Positions 19,811 through 29,107 are shown, counted from the stretch's first letter. The stretch is DNA of 64,000 nucleotides from Thermoanaerobacter ethanolicus JW 200 (GCF_003722315.1 NZ_CP033580.1:310001-374000); one strand, 5' to 3'. Numbers and translations are program-made. Notes: a model not told the origin generated them from the sequence alone.

Positions 19811-19846
19811 AGCATAGAGTAAAAGCTCTGCAGTTTACTCTATGCT
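19811..19846 (-). terminator. Terminator overlapping the MFS gene end
   Basis: AGCATAGAGTAAA and its complement (19834-19846) form a 13-bp stem, followed by seven Ts on the minus strand. The MFS stop codon lies within the upstream arm. The 19587-19810 stretch between it and the small peptide gene shows no gene. Confidence 0.85.
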
Positions 19847-20851
19847 TACTTCTTTTTCCAATACCATTGCCTTTTTAAAGGGTATGCTGGAAATTAAAGC
19901 AGTAATCAAAGATAAGAAAAGTGCAGCATTAAGGCCCATTCTGTCACTTAAGATTCCAAATAAATAAGTGCATAGAATTGTCGAAACACTAATAAACAGA
20001 CTGTATATTGATATAATCGTAGCACGCTCTGAAGATGGTATTAATTTATTAAAATATGGCATAAAAATTGGTGTATGAGCTGAATATATCACTGTATAAA
20101 TAATATAAGGTATAAATGAATAGCTTGGAATTACATACATCATAAATATAAACAATGCCGAGATAATACTTATAATCATTAATGTCCGAAGTAACCCGCC
20201 AAATTTTTCAGCTATTCTGTCAGCATAGCGTGGGACAATAATGCTAAGTATCATGGTTAACGCTAATATGACTCCAAACCATTCTACAGGTATACCTGCT
20301 TTTTCAAAATAGGGCTGCCACAACATTGACAAAATTCCCGAAGAAAAAAAGAAGAAAAATGCTCCAATTGTAATAGATAATAAAATCCGATGCTTAAATA
20401 GATATCCAGTTCCTTTAGAAATTTTACTAAAATATTCTCTATAACTGTATTCTACCTCTTTTTTCTGTGATTTATCTTTTTTGCCTGTTAAAAATACGTA
20501 AATAAAAACCAGAAAAATTCCTATACCTTCTATTAGCCAAATTTCTCTGAAGATGTTATAGCGTACTAAAATACTCCCTCCTAAAAAACCCATTGTGCTT
20601 CCCAAGTAATTATAACTTGTAAGACGTCCCCAGTATTTTGTAAGGTCTACGTCTTTTTCACTAAAAAGAATCGAATCAGCAAACCAAGATTCAAAGGCCC
20701 CAGAGTTGAGGGTAGCTCCAACCCCTGATAAAAAATAGAGAAATAATAAAACTGCAAAAGAGGTATTAAAGTATATACCGATAGAAGTCAAACTGCCAAT
20801 CAACAAAGATAAAAGAACAGAAAATTTTCGACTATATGTATCCGCAAGAGC
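19835..20851 (-). pseudogene. MFS transporter lacking its N-terminus
   Basis: The reading frame starts abruptly at ALADTYSRKFSVLLSLLIG, which is the conserved loop after helix 2 of a major facilitator protein (D..sRK). About ten helices and a long central loop follow. The first two helices are missing, and directly upstream lie a stop codon and a GACAGGTCCC-type inverted repeat. An ATG at 20806 could still yield a 323-aa product. The break at the repeat suggests rearrangement. Confidence 0.75.
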
Positions 20852-20860
20852 TTAAAAACA

Positions 20861-20886
20861 GACAGGTCCCTGTCCCCTTGTCTTTT
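20861..20886. repeat. GGGAC-type inverted repeat, copy E1
   Basis: GACAGGTCCCTGTCCCCTTG lies here and its inverted counterpart is at 21618-21645 (E2). The pair brackets the truncated ABC ATPase fragment. Similar units occur at 21704, 44753, 52170 and 54541. Confidence 0.7.
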
Positions 20887-20918
20887 GAACATTTTCATGT
20901 TTTACTGTGGGTGTTTCT

Positions 20919-21617
20919 TTACACCACAAATATTCCTTCTTCCCTCACTGGCTCCTCTACTTTATCCAACTTCTCTATATTAAATAAACTGTAAAAATAT
21001 CCTTTCCTATCTAATAGCTCATCAAATTTCCCACTCTCTATTACTTTCCCATCTTTTAATACTATTATCTCATCATATTTCTTCAGTAACTCACTCCATA
21101 ATCTGTGTGTCACTACTATTGCTGTTATATCTTTCATCTCCAATATCGTTTTCTCTATTAAATAGGCTGTCTCATTGTCTAACGCTGCTGTCGCCTCATC
21201 TAACGCCAAAATCGATGCATTTGTTATTATTGACCTGGCTACCGCTATCCTCTGCCTCTCCCCTCCTGATAATAATTTACCTCCTTCCCCTACATCACTG
21301 TATATCCCCTCTGGCAATTTCTCTAACAATGGCCCTAACCCCGCTATCTTTGCTGCTCTTATTACTTCTTCATCTGTGTATTTGTCATTAAAAAGAGTTA
21401 TGTTGTCTTTTACTGTGCCGTCAAATATGAATACATTTTGATGTAATAACGTAATTATTTTGAACAAGTCTTTCTTATCTATTTGCCTTAATTCAATCCC
21501 ATCTAATAATATCTTCCCTTCATAGTTTTCATATTGTTTTAACAATAATTTCAGTATAGTCGATTTTCCTGCCCCACTTGTTCCTACTAAAGCGTATTTT
21601 CCACCTTTTTTGATTGC
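20919..21617 (-). pseudogene. ABC exporter ATPase-domain fragment
   Basis: Only the nucleotide-binding domain remains, from KKGGKYALVGTSGAGKST onward: signature LSGGERQR, Walker B ILALDEATAALD, and C-terminal tail to EEGIFVV. It is almost identical to the last 230 residues of the complete exporter at 23529-25262. Similarity stops at 21617, exactly where inverted repeat E2 begins, and the membrane half is absent. An ATG supplied by repeat-adjacent sequence might allow expression, but this is best read as a duplication remnant. Confidence 0.82.
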
Positions 21618-21734
21618 AGACAAAGGGACAGGGACTTGTCTTTTGTCTAAATTCTTTCATCTAAATAAATGAAGATATTTAGAAGTAAAATATGGAAATT
21701 TTCAAACAAAGAGAACCGTCCCTGCCGTTTGTTT
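21618..21734. repeat. GGGAC-type inverted repeats, copies E2 and E3
   Basis: E2 (21618-21645) has AGACAAAGGGACAGGGAC and is the inverted match of E1. E3 (21704-21734) reads AAACAAAGAGAACCGTCCCT and ends GTTTGTTTA, so its ends pair. E3 abuts the start of the duplicated regulator segment at 21739. Confidence 0.65.
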
Positions 21735-21826
21735 ACTCGTCAATTTTGTGTATTCCCTTTTATGGCCATAAATGCTATAATTATAAAAAACACTTAAACA
21801 TTTTCATCCCCTCTGGTGGTGAAATT

Positions 21827-23110
21827 ATGCTCTCTTCTATAGGCGATAAAATTAAAGCTTTGAGACTACAAAAAAATCTCTCACAAAGTGAATTGTGTGG
21901 AAATTTTATGAGTAGAGTGGTCTTGAGCAGAATTGAAAACGGGAAAGCACTCCCCTCATTAGAACAGTTAGCTTACCTCGCCGAAAAATTAGAAGTACCT
22001 GTAAGTTATTTCTTTAGTGATTCTACAGGAGAAAAATACATACTTTTTGAGAAAAATTCGTCTTTACTTAAAGACTTGTTTTTAGCCAAAGATTATTACG
22101 AAATTATTAAATGGTCCGAGGAAAATCACAATGCTTTTTGTGAAGTAGAAGATTCTAATAAATACTACTATCTTGGCATGTCTTATTTTTACTCCAATAT
22201 CTTTGATAAAGCTTTAAAAATTTTGAAAAAATATATAAATGCTTTTACTAAATCAAGCACAGACTTTAAAAGGGAAAATATAGAAAAATTTTCTGATGCC
22301 TTAAACTCTCTTTTTAAAATAATGCTTAAAAATAAAAACTATGAAAAGGGATTTCATTACTTAGAGCTTGCAAGAAAGTATCTTTATCAATTTAATGCCT
22401 TGAGTTTACCTGTAAGTTTTGCAATACATAATAATTTAGCTTACACTTACCTCAAAACGTGTCAGTTCCAAAAAGTAGTAATTATATTGGAAAATTTCAT
22501 TAATTACAATAATGATATTATAAGCCTTAAAATTATGCCAGATATATATACTTCTCTAAATATCGCCTATTACAACTTAGGAAATTATGAAAAAGCCCTT
22601 TACTATATAAAAAAAGCGATACTTTTATTTGAGTTTCAGGGCGATCATTTAGAAGCTGGAAAATGCTACCTGAACTATATAAATACCTTAAGGCACAGTA
22701 GCAAATTTAAAGAAGTCTTTGAAGTGCTTGAAAAAGCTAAGAATGATTACAAAGATGACGCTGAACTTTATCACAAGTTTAAAATTCAAGAGATGATTCT
22801 TTATTTTAATATCGGTATGTATGAAAAAGTTATTGAACTTTCAGAAAGCATTAATACTTCTTTACTCAGCATGAGAGGGAAAAAAGAGCTCGCTTTCATA
22901 TTAGGTCATATAAAATACTTGAATAAAGAATTTGAGGAGGCTTATAGATTTCTTAAAAAATGCGAAAAATATTTTGCTGAAGAGAATTTTTACAATGACC
23001 TATCTGTTATCTATGAAGACTTATACGCAATTACAGGTGATGTTAATTATAGAGAAAAAGTATTGGCAGTAAAAAATAAATCAGGTAGGAAAAATGTAAT
23101 TATAAAATAA
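21827..23110 (+). CDS. XRE-HTH/TPR regulator, family A (RRNPP-like), copy 1
   Basis: This 427-aa regulator has an N-terminal XRE helix-turn-helix (IKALRLQKNLSQSELCGNFM, about residues 9-65) followed by a run of TPR-like helices with repeated A..Y/L patterns. That is the architecture of RRNPP sensors (PlcR, Rgg, ComR) that bind imported peptide pheromones. The ATG at 21827 follows GGTGGTG; a longer frame from 21692 lacks a ribosome site. It differs from the copy at 29326 at three residues. Its upstream DNA lacks the TTGTAACT palindrome and has no facing peptide gene, so it may respond to a peptide made elsewhere in the island. Confidence 0.86.
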   Translation: MLSSIGDKIKALRLQKNLSQSELCGNFMSRVVLSRIENGKALPSLEQLAYLAEKLEVPVSYFFSDSTGEKYILFEKNSSLLKDLFLAKDYYEIIKWSEENHNAFCEVEDSNKYYYLGMSYFYSNIFDKALKILKKYINAFTKSSTDFKRENIEKFSDALNSLFKIMLKNKNYEKGFHYLELARKYLYQFNALSLPVSFAIHNNLAYTYLKTCQFQKVVIILENFINYNNDIISLKIMPDIYTSLNIAYYNLGNYEKALYYIKKAILLFEFQGDHLEAGKCYLNYINTLRHSSKFKEVFEVLEKAKNDYKDDAELYHKFKIQEMILYFNIGMYEKVIELSESINTSLLSMRGKKELAFILGHIKYLNKEFEEAYRFLKKCEKYFAEENFYNDLSVIYEDLYAITGDVNYREKVLAVKNKSGRKNVIIK

Positions 23111-23171
23111 GCAAATGTCCTGTATAGCAAAAAGCAGGAACCCTCCTCATAATAATGAGTTCCTCCTTTAT

Positions 23172-23384
23172 ATGAATCTCCTTATGGAAAAAACAGAGTA
23201 TTATTTAGCTTTTACTAAATACCTTGAACATTTAAGAAAGCATATTTATACCACTAATATTATAGAAAGTAATATTATAGAAAGTGTCAATAGCCTGATC
23301 GAGAAAACCCGCATAAAAACAGGTGAATATTTCAATTCCGCTGAGGCCTTGAAATTAATATTTATCTCCAGAGAAAAAATTTAA
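23172..23384 (+). pseudogene. IS256/mutator transposase C-terminal remnant, copy 1
   Basis: The HLRKHIYTTN.IES.NSLIEKTR segment is the conserved C-terminal region of IS256-type transposases. Only about 70 codons remain. A 15-bp tandem duplication gives IIESNIIES, which is absent from the other copy. The element end, ACACAAAATTCTTGACAA, is retained about 100 bp downstream. Confidence 0.75.
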
Positions 23385-23528
23385 AACAAACAAAAGGGAA
23401 AAAGCCGGTTCCAATGACAAATGGCCATATCTATGAAATACAACAACTTTTCCAGTTACGTTACTTTAACCAGACACAAAATTCTTGACAAATCTCCGAG
23501 TATACGCCTAGATTAAGAGGCCCTCAAT

Positions 23529-25262
23529 CTATACCACAAATATTCCCCCTTCTTTCACTGGTTCCTCTACCTTATCCAGCTTCTCTATGTTAAATAAACT
23601 GTAAAAGTATCCTTTCCTCTCTATTAAATCGTCAAACTTGCCCCTCTCTACAATCCTACCATCTCTTAATACTATTATCTCATCATATTTCTTTAGTAGC
23701 TCACTCCACAACCTGTGTGTCACCACTATCGCCGTTATGTCCATCTCCAGTATCGTCTTCTCTATTAAATATGCCGTTTCATTGTCCAGTGCCGCTGTTG
23801 CCTCATCCAGTGCTAGTATTGACGCATTTGTTATTATTGACCTCGCTATCGCTATCCTCTGCCTCTCCCCTCCTGATAGAAGTTTTCCCCCTTCTCCTAC
23901 ATCGCTTAATATGTCCTCTGGCAATTTCTCTAACAATGGCCCTAATCCTGCTGTCTTCGCTGCTCTTATTACTTCTTCATATGTGTATTTGTCATTAAAT
24001 AGGGTTATGTTATCCTTTACTGTCCCGTCAAATATGAATACGTTCTGATGTAATAGCGTAATTATTTTGAATAAGTCTTTCTTGTCTATTCTCCTTAATT
24101 CTATCCCATCCAGTTTTATTTCTCCTTCATAGTTTTCATATTGTTTTAACAATAACTTGAGTATTGTGGATTTCCCTGCTCCACTCGTCCCTACTAATGC
24201 GTACTTTCCTCCTTTTTTGATTGTAAAGTTTATGTTATCCAAAGCTTTTGTCTCACCTGTGTAGCTAAAAGATACATTTTTAAATTCTATTGAATCGTTA
24301 AAAGATTTTACTGGTATATAATTATCCCCCTCTTCCTTTTCCTGTAATACTTCATTTATCTTCTGTGATATGCTCTTTAAGGAGAGTATCCTATTGAGAT
24401 TTTGACCCATACTGTATATTGGCATAATTATGCTATTGCTAAGCTGCACACAGGCAATCATTGTTCCTAAAGTCATCTCTCCTTTTATGGTAAAGTACAA
24501 ACCTACTGCAAATACAGAGAGGAAAATAAAACTACTTAAAATTTCAGACATAGTGTCAGAGGTATTTAAAAGTATGCTGTATTTAAGCTTTTTATCTTCC
24601 ACATCTTCATTAACTTTTGAAAACTTCTCATGTACTTTATCCTCTATCCCGAAGCTCTTTATCACTTCAAGTCCTGTAAGAGTATCTTTAGATTCTATAG
24701 TAAAAAGTTCTAAGCTCTCAGAATAATCGTTTCTCATTTTAGCAATCTTATCATCAAAAATGCGAGGAATTATTACACTAAGAATTGCCATGAGTATTAT
24801 CATCACAGTTATTTTGTAACTTAATATAAATAGAGAAATTAATGCAGCCACAAATCCTACTGCACTGCCTAAAAGCCTAAAGAAATTGTTAAAATAATCC
24901 TCTTCTACAATCTTTACATCATTTGAAATAATTGAAATGTACTTACCTGTATTAACTTCATTAAAATGTTCCACATCCTTTTTAATGATTGCTCTAAATA
25001 ACCTGTCTTTTAGATATATCAAAGTTTTTTTCATGTAATGAAATCGAGTTGTTCTATTTAACCATCCAACTACTGCTTCCAATATGGTAAACATTACTGC
25101 GAATTTGACAACAGAATAAAATTTCACCAAATCTCGTGTAGTTGCTATATCTATGAGTTTTTTATAAATAAAAGCAAAGTAAATATTTATCAATACAGAA
25201 GCTACTAAGAAAAATACTGCAAGCACAAACTCTTTTTTGAACTTGAATAAAAATTCTCTCAT
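23529..25262 (-). CDS. ABC exporter half-transporter of the 26-aa RiPP locus
   Basis: This 577-aa fused permease-ATPase has six membrane helices in residues 1-300, Walker A GTSGAGKST near residue 357, signature LSGGERQR and Walker B ILALDEATAALD. It has no peptidase domain. It probably exports the modified product of the precursor at 28416-28496. Before the IS at 25294 inserted, its start lay about 30 bp after the radical SAM gene, so it was the third gene of that operon. AAGGAGTGAAAGG is its ribosome site. The IS may have uncoupled its expression. Confidence 0.9.
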   Translation of the reverse strand: MREFLFKFKKEFVLAVFFLVASVLINIYFAFIYKKLIDIATTRDLVKFYSVVKFAVMFTILEAVVGWLNRTTRFHYMKKTLIYLKDRLFRAIIKKDVEHFNEVNTGKYISIISNDVKIVEEDYFNNFFRLLGSAVGFVAALISLFILSYKITVMIILMAILSVIIPRIFDDKIAKMRNDYSESLELFTIESKDTLTGLEVIKSFGIEDKVHEKFSKVNEDVEDKKLKYSILLNTSDTMSEILSSFIFLSVFAVGLYFTIKGEMTLGTMIACVQLSNSIIMPIYSMGQNLNRILSLKSISQKINEVLQEKEEGDNYIPVKSFNDSIEFKNVSFSYTGETKALDNINFTIKKGGKYALVGTSGAGKSTILKLLLKQYENYEGEIKLDGIELRRIDKKDLFKIITLLHQNVFIFDGTVKDNITLFNDKYTYEEVIRAAKTAGLGPLLEKLPEDILSDVGEGGKLLSGGERQRIAIARSIITNASILALDEATAALDNETAYLIEKTILEMDITAIVVTHRLWSELLKKYDEIIVLRDGRIVERGKFDDLIERKGYFYSLFNIEKLDKVEEPVKEGGIFVV

Positions 25263-25293
25263 ACAGGCCTTTCACTCCTTTTCATACAACATT

Positions 25294-26937
25294 AGACTTG
25301 TGCAAAATTCAGAAGCCTTAATTTAAGCCATTCTACAGACATACTTTTTTCCTATCACTCTTGAATTTTTTATCTTTTATGTAGGATTTCCCCTCCCATT
25401 TGTCGAATTATTATATATACACTATAAAAAATTTTTTAAGAAGGAGGAAATTCTACATGTACCAGCTTCAATTGCTTTTAAATATACCTGAACTCTTTAC
25501 CTCTCAGTCTAAAATTGATTTCTATTCTTCTATGTTTGAAAATCTTGACCTGTCTTCAATACCTGAATTCCCTTCCTCTAGTCCTGGCCGTAAGGGTTAT
25601 TCTCACCATGCACTTTTTAGAGCTTTTATTGTCATGAAAGCTGAAAGATTCGGCACAATTTCTGACCTTTTAGATTATCTCCGCAATAATCTTATCATTG
25701 CTCATCTTTGTGGCTTCGACATTTCTAAACCTCTTCCTTCTTATTGGACTTTTCGCCGTTTTATTAATGACTTCTCTCATGATTATTTGACCTCTATTTT
25801 TCAAAATCAGGTCAATATCCTCAAAAATATGGGTATTATCTCCGGTGAGTTTATTTCCATGGATTCTACCCCTATTAAAGCTAACACTAAGTTAAATAAC
25901 CCTAAGTCTTTTTCTAAAAATAAATTCTCTAAAGATAATCAGCCTAAGTCAGATAAGGATTGTAAATTAGGCGTTTATTCTGCTTCTAACGATTCTTCTA
26001 ATAAACGCTATAAGTTTTATTGGGGCTATAAAAATCACATTATTGTTGATGCTATCTCTGGTTTACCCATCGCTGAAACTACTACCCCCGCTGATGCCCC
26101 TGATTTTGAAGCCGCTTTATCTTTGCTTGAGAAGACTAATAAGTGGTTTAACCTTAAGTATGTTAATTTTATTGCCGATAAAGGCTATGATGTTAAGAAA
26201 CTTTATAATTATGTTAGAAATATTCTCCACGGTCATTGCTTTATTCCTCTTAACAAGCGTAATTCTAAAAATCCCCCTCTGACTGATGATGGTTATATGG
26301 TCTGTGAAGCGGGTATTAAAATGCTTAAAGATGGCAAGCAATATTTTGATGGTTTTATTAAGCAAAAATTTGTTTGCAAGTTCTGTAATTCTAAGGATGA
26401 TTCTGCCTGCCCTATAAATCATCCTAAATATTTTAATGGCAAAAAGCATAGAGGCTGTACTAAGTATGCTATTATATCTTCTGATTATAGGTCCTCTATT
26501 AATAGAGACTCCCTATATTTTAAGGCCGTCTACAAATTGAGAATTGAATCAGAAAGATATAATTCCCGCTTTAAAGCTCTGGATTTTGAAAAGGCTTATG
26601 TTAGAAATATTAATTCTGTGAGCAACCTTAATACTTTTGGCCATATTACTTTGCTTACTGTCGCTATTGTAGCTATTAAATTGGGCAAATATGATGAGTT
26701 TAGATCTCTTGTTGCTTTGATGCAATCGGCCTAATTTTTATTGAATCTATTTCATGCCATTTTTTAACATTTGACTTCTACAGGATATTTATGCCCTTTT
26801 TTAGCTCCTCTTTTTGTCTTTTCTTTTCCCTTACCACTTCCTTTATGTTTGATTGTCAGTGTTGATTACTATATATTGTATGTCATACATATTTTGGTTT
26901 TTGTTCGTGATTATTTTAATTAATTTTGCACATCCCT
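25294..26937 (+). mobile_element. Complete IS, copy 2 (1644 bp), inserted at a radical SAM stop codon
   Basis: The length and ends match copy 1 (2506-4149). The direct repeat ATACAACATT flanks it at 25284-25293 and 26938-26947. On the minus strand the radical SAM frame runs through the target repeat and ends TAG, with the last two bases supplied by the IS end. Without the IS the codon would be TGA. The enzyme is therefore intact, but the exporter downstream is separated from its operon. Confidence 0.93.
25457..26734 (+). CDS. IS transposase, DDE type, copy 2
   Basis: This 425-aa transposase is identical in sequence to the copy at 2669-3946; the few DNA differences are silent or outside the gene. 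The start is the ATG after AAGAAGGAGGAAA. The catalytic SMDST, FIADKGYD and SERYNSRFK blocks are intact, so the element should be mobile. It is transcribed against the surrounding RiPP operon. Confidence 0.88.
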   Translation: MYQLQLLLNIPELFTSQSKIDFYSSMFENLDLSSIPEFPSSSPGRKGYSHHALFRAFIVMKAERFGTISDLLDYLRNNLIIAHLCGFDISKPLPSYWTFRRFINDFSHDYLTSIFQNQVNILKNMGIISGEFISMDSTPIKANTKLNNPKSFSKNKFSKDNQPKSDKDCKLGVYSASNDSSNKRYKFYWGYKNHIIVDAISGLPIAETTTPADAPDFEAALSLLEKTNKWFNLKYVNFIADKGYDVKKLYNYVRNILHGHCFIPLNKRNSKNPPLTDDGYMVCEAGIKMLKDGKQYFDGFIKQKFVCKFCNSKDDSACPINHPKYFNGKKHRGCTKYAIISSDYRSSINRDSLYFKAVYKLRIESERYNSRFKALDFEKAYVRNINSVSNLNTFGHITLLTVAIVAIKLGKYDEFRSLVALMQSA

Positions 26938-28318
26938 ATACAACATTTAAAAATTTATCCTCAATTCCTTTTGTCGTTTTCTTTAGGTTGCCGTATAGTT
27001 TTTCAAAATTGCCATTTAAAATATAATATCCTAATTTTTCCAAGACTACTTCTGTTATTTTCCGTACATTTACACACTCACTTGTTATAATATTTTCTTC
27101 TAAGTTATTTTTTTGTATAGCACCCAAGCACTTTACACACCAATATCTAGCAATACACTTTTGACATTCTGAAAATCTAGATTTCTTTATTTTGTAAAAA
27201 TTATCTGACACCTCATTGAATTTTTTAAAATCGAAGTTTGTAATGTCGTTAAAATCTATTTTCCCCATATGATATTCATTTTTCCCAATGAACAATTGGC
27301 ATGGCCATATATCCCCGCTGGCTGTTATCGTAATGTTCGATATACCTGTAGTACAAAAATTATCATTATATGATTTGGAGAAAAATGATATTAATGGAAG
27401 AGAGTATTCATTTAGATAAATAAACCTATCAGCGATTATATTGTCAAACACATATTCAACTTCTTTTTCTATATCTTGGACCTTTTCCTTTTCTACTTTA
27501 AGCGTTTCATCTTCTGTAATCACATCGCCAATAGCAATATATTTTACTCTAAACTCTTTGTAAAGGTACTCTGCGATCTGATGTTTAGAATACTTTTTTT
27601 GAGCCTGAAGAGTATATACGGCATCCACCGTATCGAAATATTCTGTTTCCTCCATAAGCTTCTTAGCATTGTGCCTAACAATATCAAAGCTTCCTCTTCC
27701 GTTCCTTTTATATACCCTATTAAGATCATGTATTTCCTTTGGACCATCTATGCTTCCTGTAACATTTATACTATACTCGTTAATTATTTTTATTATTTCT
27801 TCATTTAAAATCGTAAGATTAGTGTTAACAATGTAATGTATTTCTTTTCCCATTTTTTCACATATCTTTCCCATAGCTTTATATCCAAGTAAAGGTTCTC
27901 CTCCAAAAAATACTATAACTTTAACTTTTGGAAAATTTAACTTTATAAAATCAGCTACTTTTTCCGCTATTTCTTCTGTCACTATAGCTTCCTCTTGGTT
28001 ATAGTCCCCATGGTTCGCATAACAATACTTGCACTTAAGGTTACACTCATTGCTCGTGTGGATCCTTATCTGGGTAATCTCTTTTTCTCCACTACTGTCA
28101 TAATTCCGAAATCTAAACAACAGTTCATATATTTCTTTCTTTTTAGGAGTGCTTCCATTAATGTTTTTATCAAATAAAACTCCTTTTTCTACCTCAAAAT
28201 ATATTTCTTCAAATAAGTTGAAAGTTTCATCATCAATCTCGTATATATCGTATTTATTCAAATCAAATAATATCTTCTTGTCATTAGTAATATAAACATT
28301 AGCCTTTTCATAATACAT
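26936..28318 (-). CDS. Radical SAM/SPASM peptide maturase of the 26-aa RiPP locus
   Basis: This 460-aa enzyme has the radical SAM cluster motif CNLKCKYC (near residue 105), the glycine motif FFGGEPLLG, and a C-terminal SPASM domain with FCTTG, WPCQLF, ECQKCIARYWCVKC and SEC, enough to hold two auxiliary clusters. The N-terminal 90 residues resemble a peptide-recognition domain. Such enzymes install thioether or carbon-carbon crosslinks in short peptides. I start at the ATG at 28318, with AAGGAGGAG. A longer frame to 28453 overlaps the hairpin and the precursor gene and should be discarded. Confidence 0.88.
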   Translation of the reverse strand: MYYEKANVYITNDKKILFDLNKYDIYEIDDETFNLFEEIYFEVEKGVLFDKNINGSTPKKKEIYELLFRFRNYDSSGEKEITQIRIHTSNECNLKCKYCYANHGDYNQEEAIVTEEIAEKVADFIKLNFPKVKVIVFFGGEPLLGYKAMGKICEKMGKEIHYIVNTNLTILNEEIIKIINEYSINVTGSIDGPKEIHDLNRVYKRNGRGSFDIVRHNAKKLMEETEYFDTVDAVYTLQAQKKYSKHQIAEYLYKEFRVKYIAIGDVITEDETLKVEKEKVQDIEKEVEYVFDNIIADRFIYLNEYSLPLISFFSKSYNDNFCTTGISNITITASGDIWPCQLFIGKNEYHMGKIDFNDITNFDFKKFNEVSDNFYKIKKSRFSECQKCIARYWCVKCLGAIQKNNLEENIITSECVNVRKITEVVLEKLGYYILNGNFEKLYGNLKKTTKGIEDKFLNVV

Positions 28319-28367
28319 CGAAAACACGCTCCTCCTTATAATCCAATTATGATTAAGGAAAAAGAGG

Positions 28368-28406
28368 AGGTGAGATATGTAGTTTAAAAGACTACATATC
28401 TCACCT
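28368..28406 (-). terminator. Attenuator hairpin between precursor and radical SAM gene
   Basis: AGGTGAGATATGTAGT pairs perfectly with its complement over 16 bp with a 7-nt loop. On the minus strand it is followed by CCTCTTTTTCC. It begins 10 nt after the precursor stop, so it should stop most transcripts after the precursor or protect its 3' end, giving an excess of precursor over enzyme. Confidence 0.82.
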
Positions 28407-28415
28407 TTTGAATTT

Positions 28416-28496
28416 TTACTTAATTTCAACGCCGCATATTTTTGCGAAACCACAAAATGCTGGATTAACGATGGGGTCGAAATTTATCTTTCTCAC
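28416..28496 (-). CDS. RiPP precursor peptide, 26 aa (GTG start)
   Basis: The minus-strand frame encodes 26 residues: a short leader (RKINFDPIVNP) and a core ending AFCGFAKICGVEIK, with two cysteines six residues apart. The GTG follows GGGAGGTG by six bases. It lies directly upstream of a radical SAM/SPASM gene with a hairpin between, as expected for a sactipeptide- or streptide-like system. Cys and Lys side chains are the plausible crosslink sites. The product is not predictable. It is too short for usual gene callers. Confidence 0.75.
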   Translation of the reverse strand: MRKINFDPIVNPAFCGFAKICGVEIK

Positions 28497-28531
28497 TATT
28501 GACACCTCCCCCTAAACAATTTCTATACTGA

Positions 28532-28621
28532 GCACATCTTAAAACTTTTTTATTTGTATTTACATCAAAGTTCTAAAATGTGCCTTCAGCCTGCCTGAAA
28601 TCTATTTTTGCTTTGCATCTT
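28532..28621 (-). ncRNA. Conserved leader RNA element, copy 1
   Basis: A 17-bp stem (28532-28548 with 28567-28583) is preceded on the minus strand by AAGATGCAAAGC and ATAGATTTCA-GCAGGC blocks. These blocks are conserved at 51316-51405 and 43790-43870. AAGATG could alternatively pair with CATCTT of the stem, which would give two exclusive folds. It lies between the secreted-peptide gene and the precursor gene. Any ligand is unknown. Confidence 0.55.
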
Positions 28622-28633
28622 TTTTATTTATAA

Positions 28634-28722
28634 TAGATTGGGGAAAATTCAAAAGCTTTCATCTAAGCCGTTCTATAGATATCTTTTTATCCTTCTTGAG
28701 TTTTTATCTTCTACGGTATGTA
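28634..28722. mobile_element. Solo fragment of an IS left end
   Basis: About 85 bp (AAAATTCAAAAGCTTTCATC and onward) align with the left terminus of the complete IS copies at about 80% identity, including CTTGAGTTTTTATCTT. No transposase accompanies it. An identical fragment lies at 51420-51507, so it was carried in the duplicated segment. Confidence 0.6.
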
Positions 28723-28761
28723 AGCATTGGATATTAAAAATATTTTTCAATTTCTAAGCTT

Positions 28762-28935
28762 CTATCCACCCCATGGATTATTTATATCTCCATGTACCCT
28801 TGGTTCTCTTTCTTCTGCTAACATGTATTGTTGCATTACTTTTTTATCATTTATATAGGAGGGCTTTACGTTAATGTACGTCACTATCCCAAGTAAAAAA
28901 GCTACTAATGCCAATAAAGCTATAGCTTTCTTCAA
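28762..28935 (-). CDS. Family A secreted signal-peptide precursor, copy 1 (TTG start)
   Basis: This 57-aa peptide starts at a TTG after GGGAGGTG. KK is followed by a hydrophobic segment (AIALLALVAFLLGIVTYI), then a hydrophilic tail ending EEREPRVHGDINNPWGG. It is transcribed away from the RRNPP-like regulator at 29326. A signal-peptide-bearing peptide facing such a regulator is the PapR/Phr/SHP arrangement, in which the C-terminal part is the pheromone. An identical copy is at 51546-51719 and divergent relatives lie at 54063 and 56033. I infer pheromone function from context. Confidence 0.72.
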   Translation of the reverse strand: MKKAIALLALVAFLLGIVTYINVKPSYINDKKVMQQYMLAEEREPRVHGDINNPWGG

Positions 28936-29107
28936 TTTTCTTCACCTCCCAAATTTTCTTTCAATTTTATCCTACCATTCTTACCTCTTTCCAGTAAAAT
29001 GGCAAAAATGCTTATAAGCCCTCCCAATATTTCGTTTTGGCGAAGTTATCTATATTTTCCTTTCTTTTTCTCTTTTTTTTATATATCACCAGTGAAAAAT
29101 TTTAATT

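Larger units (their letters stand above)
21739..23496 (+). repeat. Segmental duplication, copy 1 (regulator plus IS256-type end)
   Basis: This stretch is about 98-99% identical to 29238-30982. Identity begins at GTCAATTTTGTGTATTC and ends at TTCTTGACAARTCTC. It includes the complete regulator and a decayed IS256-like 3' end. The upstream family A operator found with copy 2 is absent here. Confidence 0.9.

Noticed and set aside
21107-21441. Serine/leucine-rich plus-strand frames opposite ABC ATPase genes
   Set aside because: They are antisense shadows of conserved ATPase codons, with low-complexity composition.
23115-23384. Independent 89-aa gene after the regulator
   Set aside because: It is the C-terminal end of an IS256-type transposase with frameshifts, duplicated at 30670.
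28319-28453. 45-residue N-terminal extension of the radical SAM protein
   Set aside because: It crosses a perfect 16-bp hairpin and the precursor gene in another frame, and has no ribosome site; the ATG at 28318 has AAGGAGGAG.
28532-28621. c-di-GMP (GEMM) riboswitch
   Set aside because: The GATGCAAAGC block recalls GACGCAAAGCC, but the rest of the GEMM core (CACGCACAGGGCAAACC, GGUAGGUAGCGGGG) is absent.
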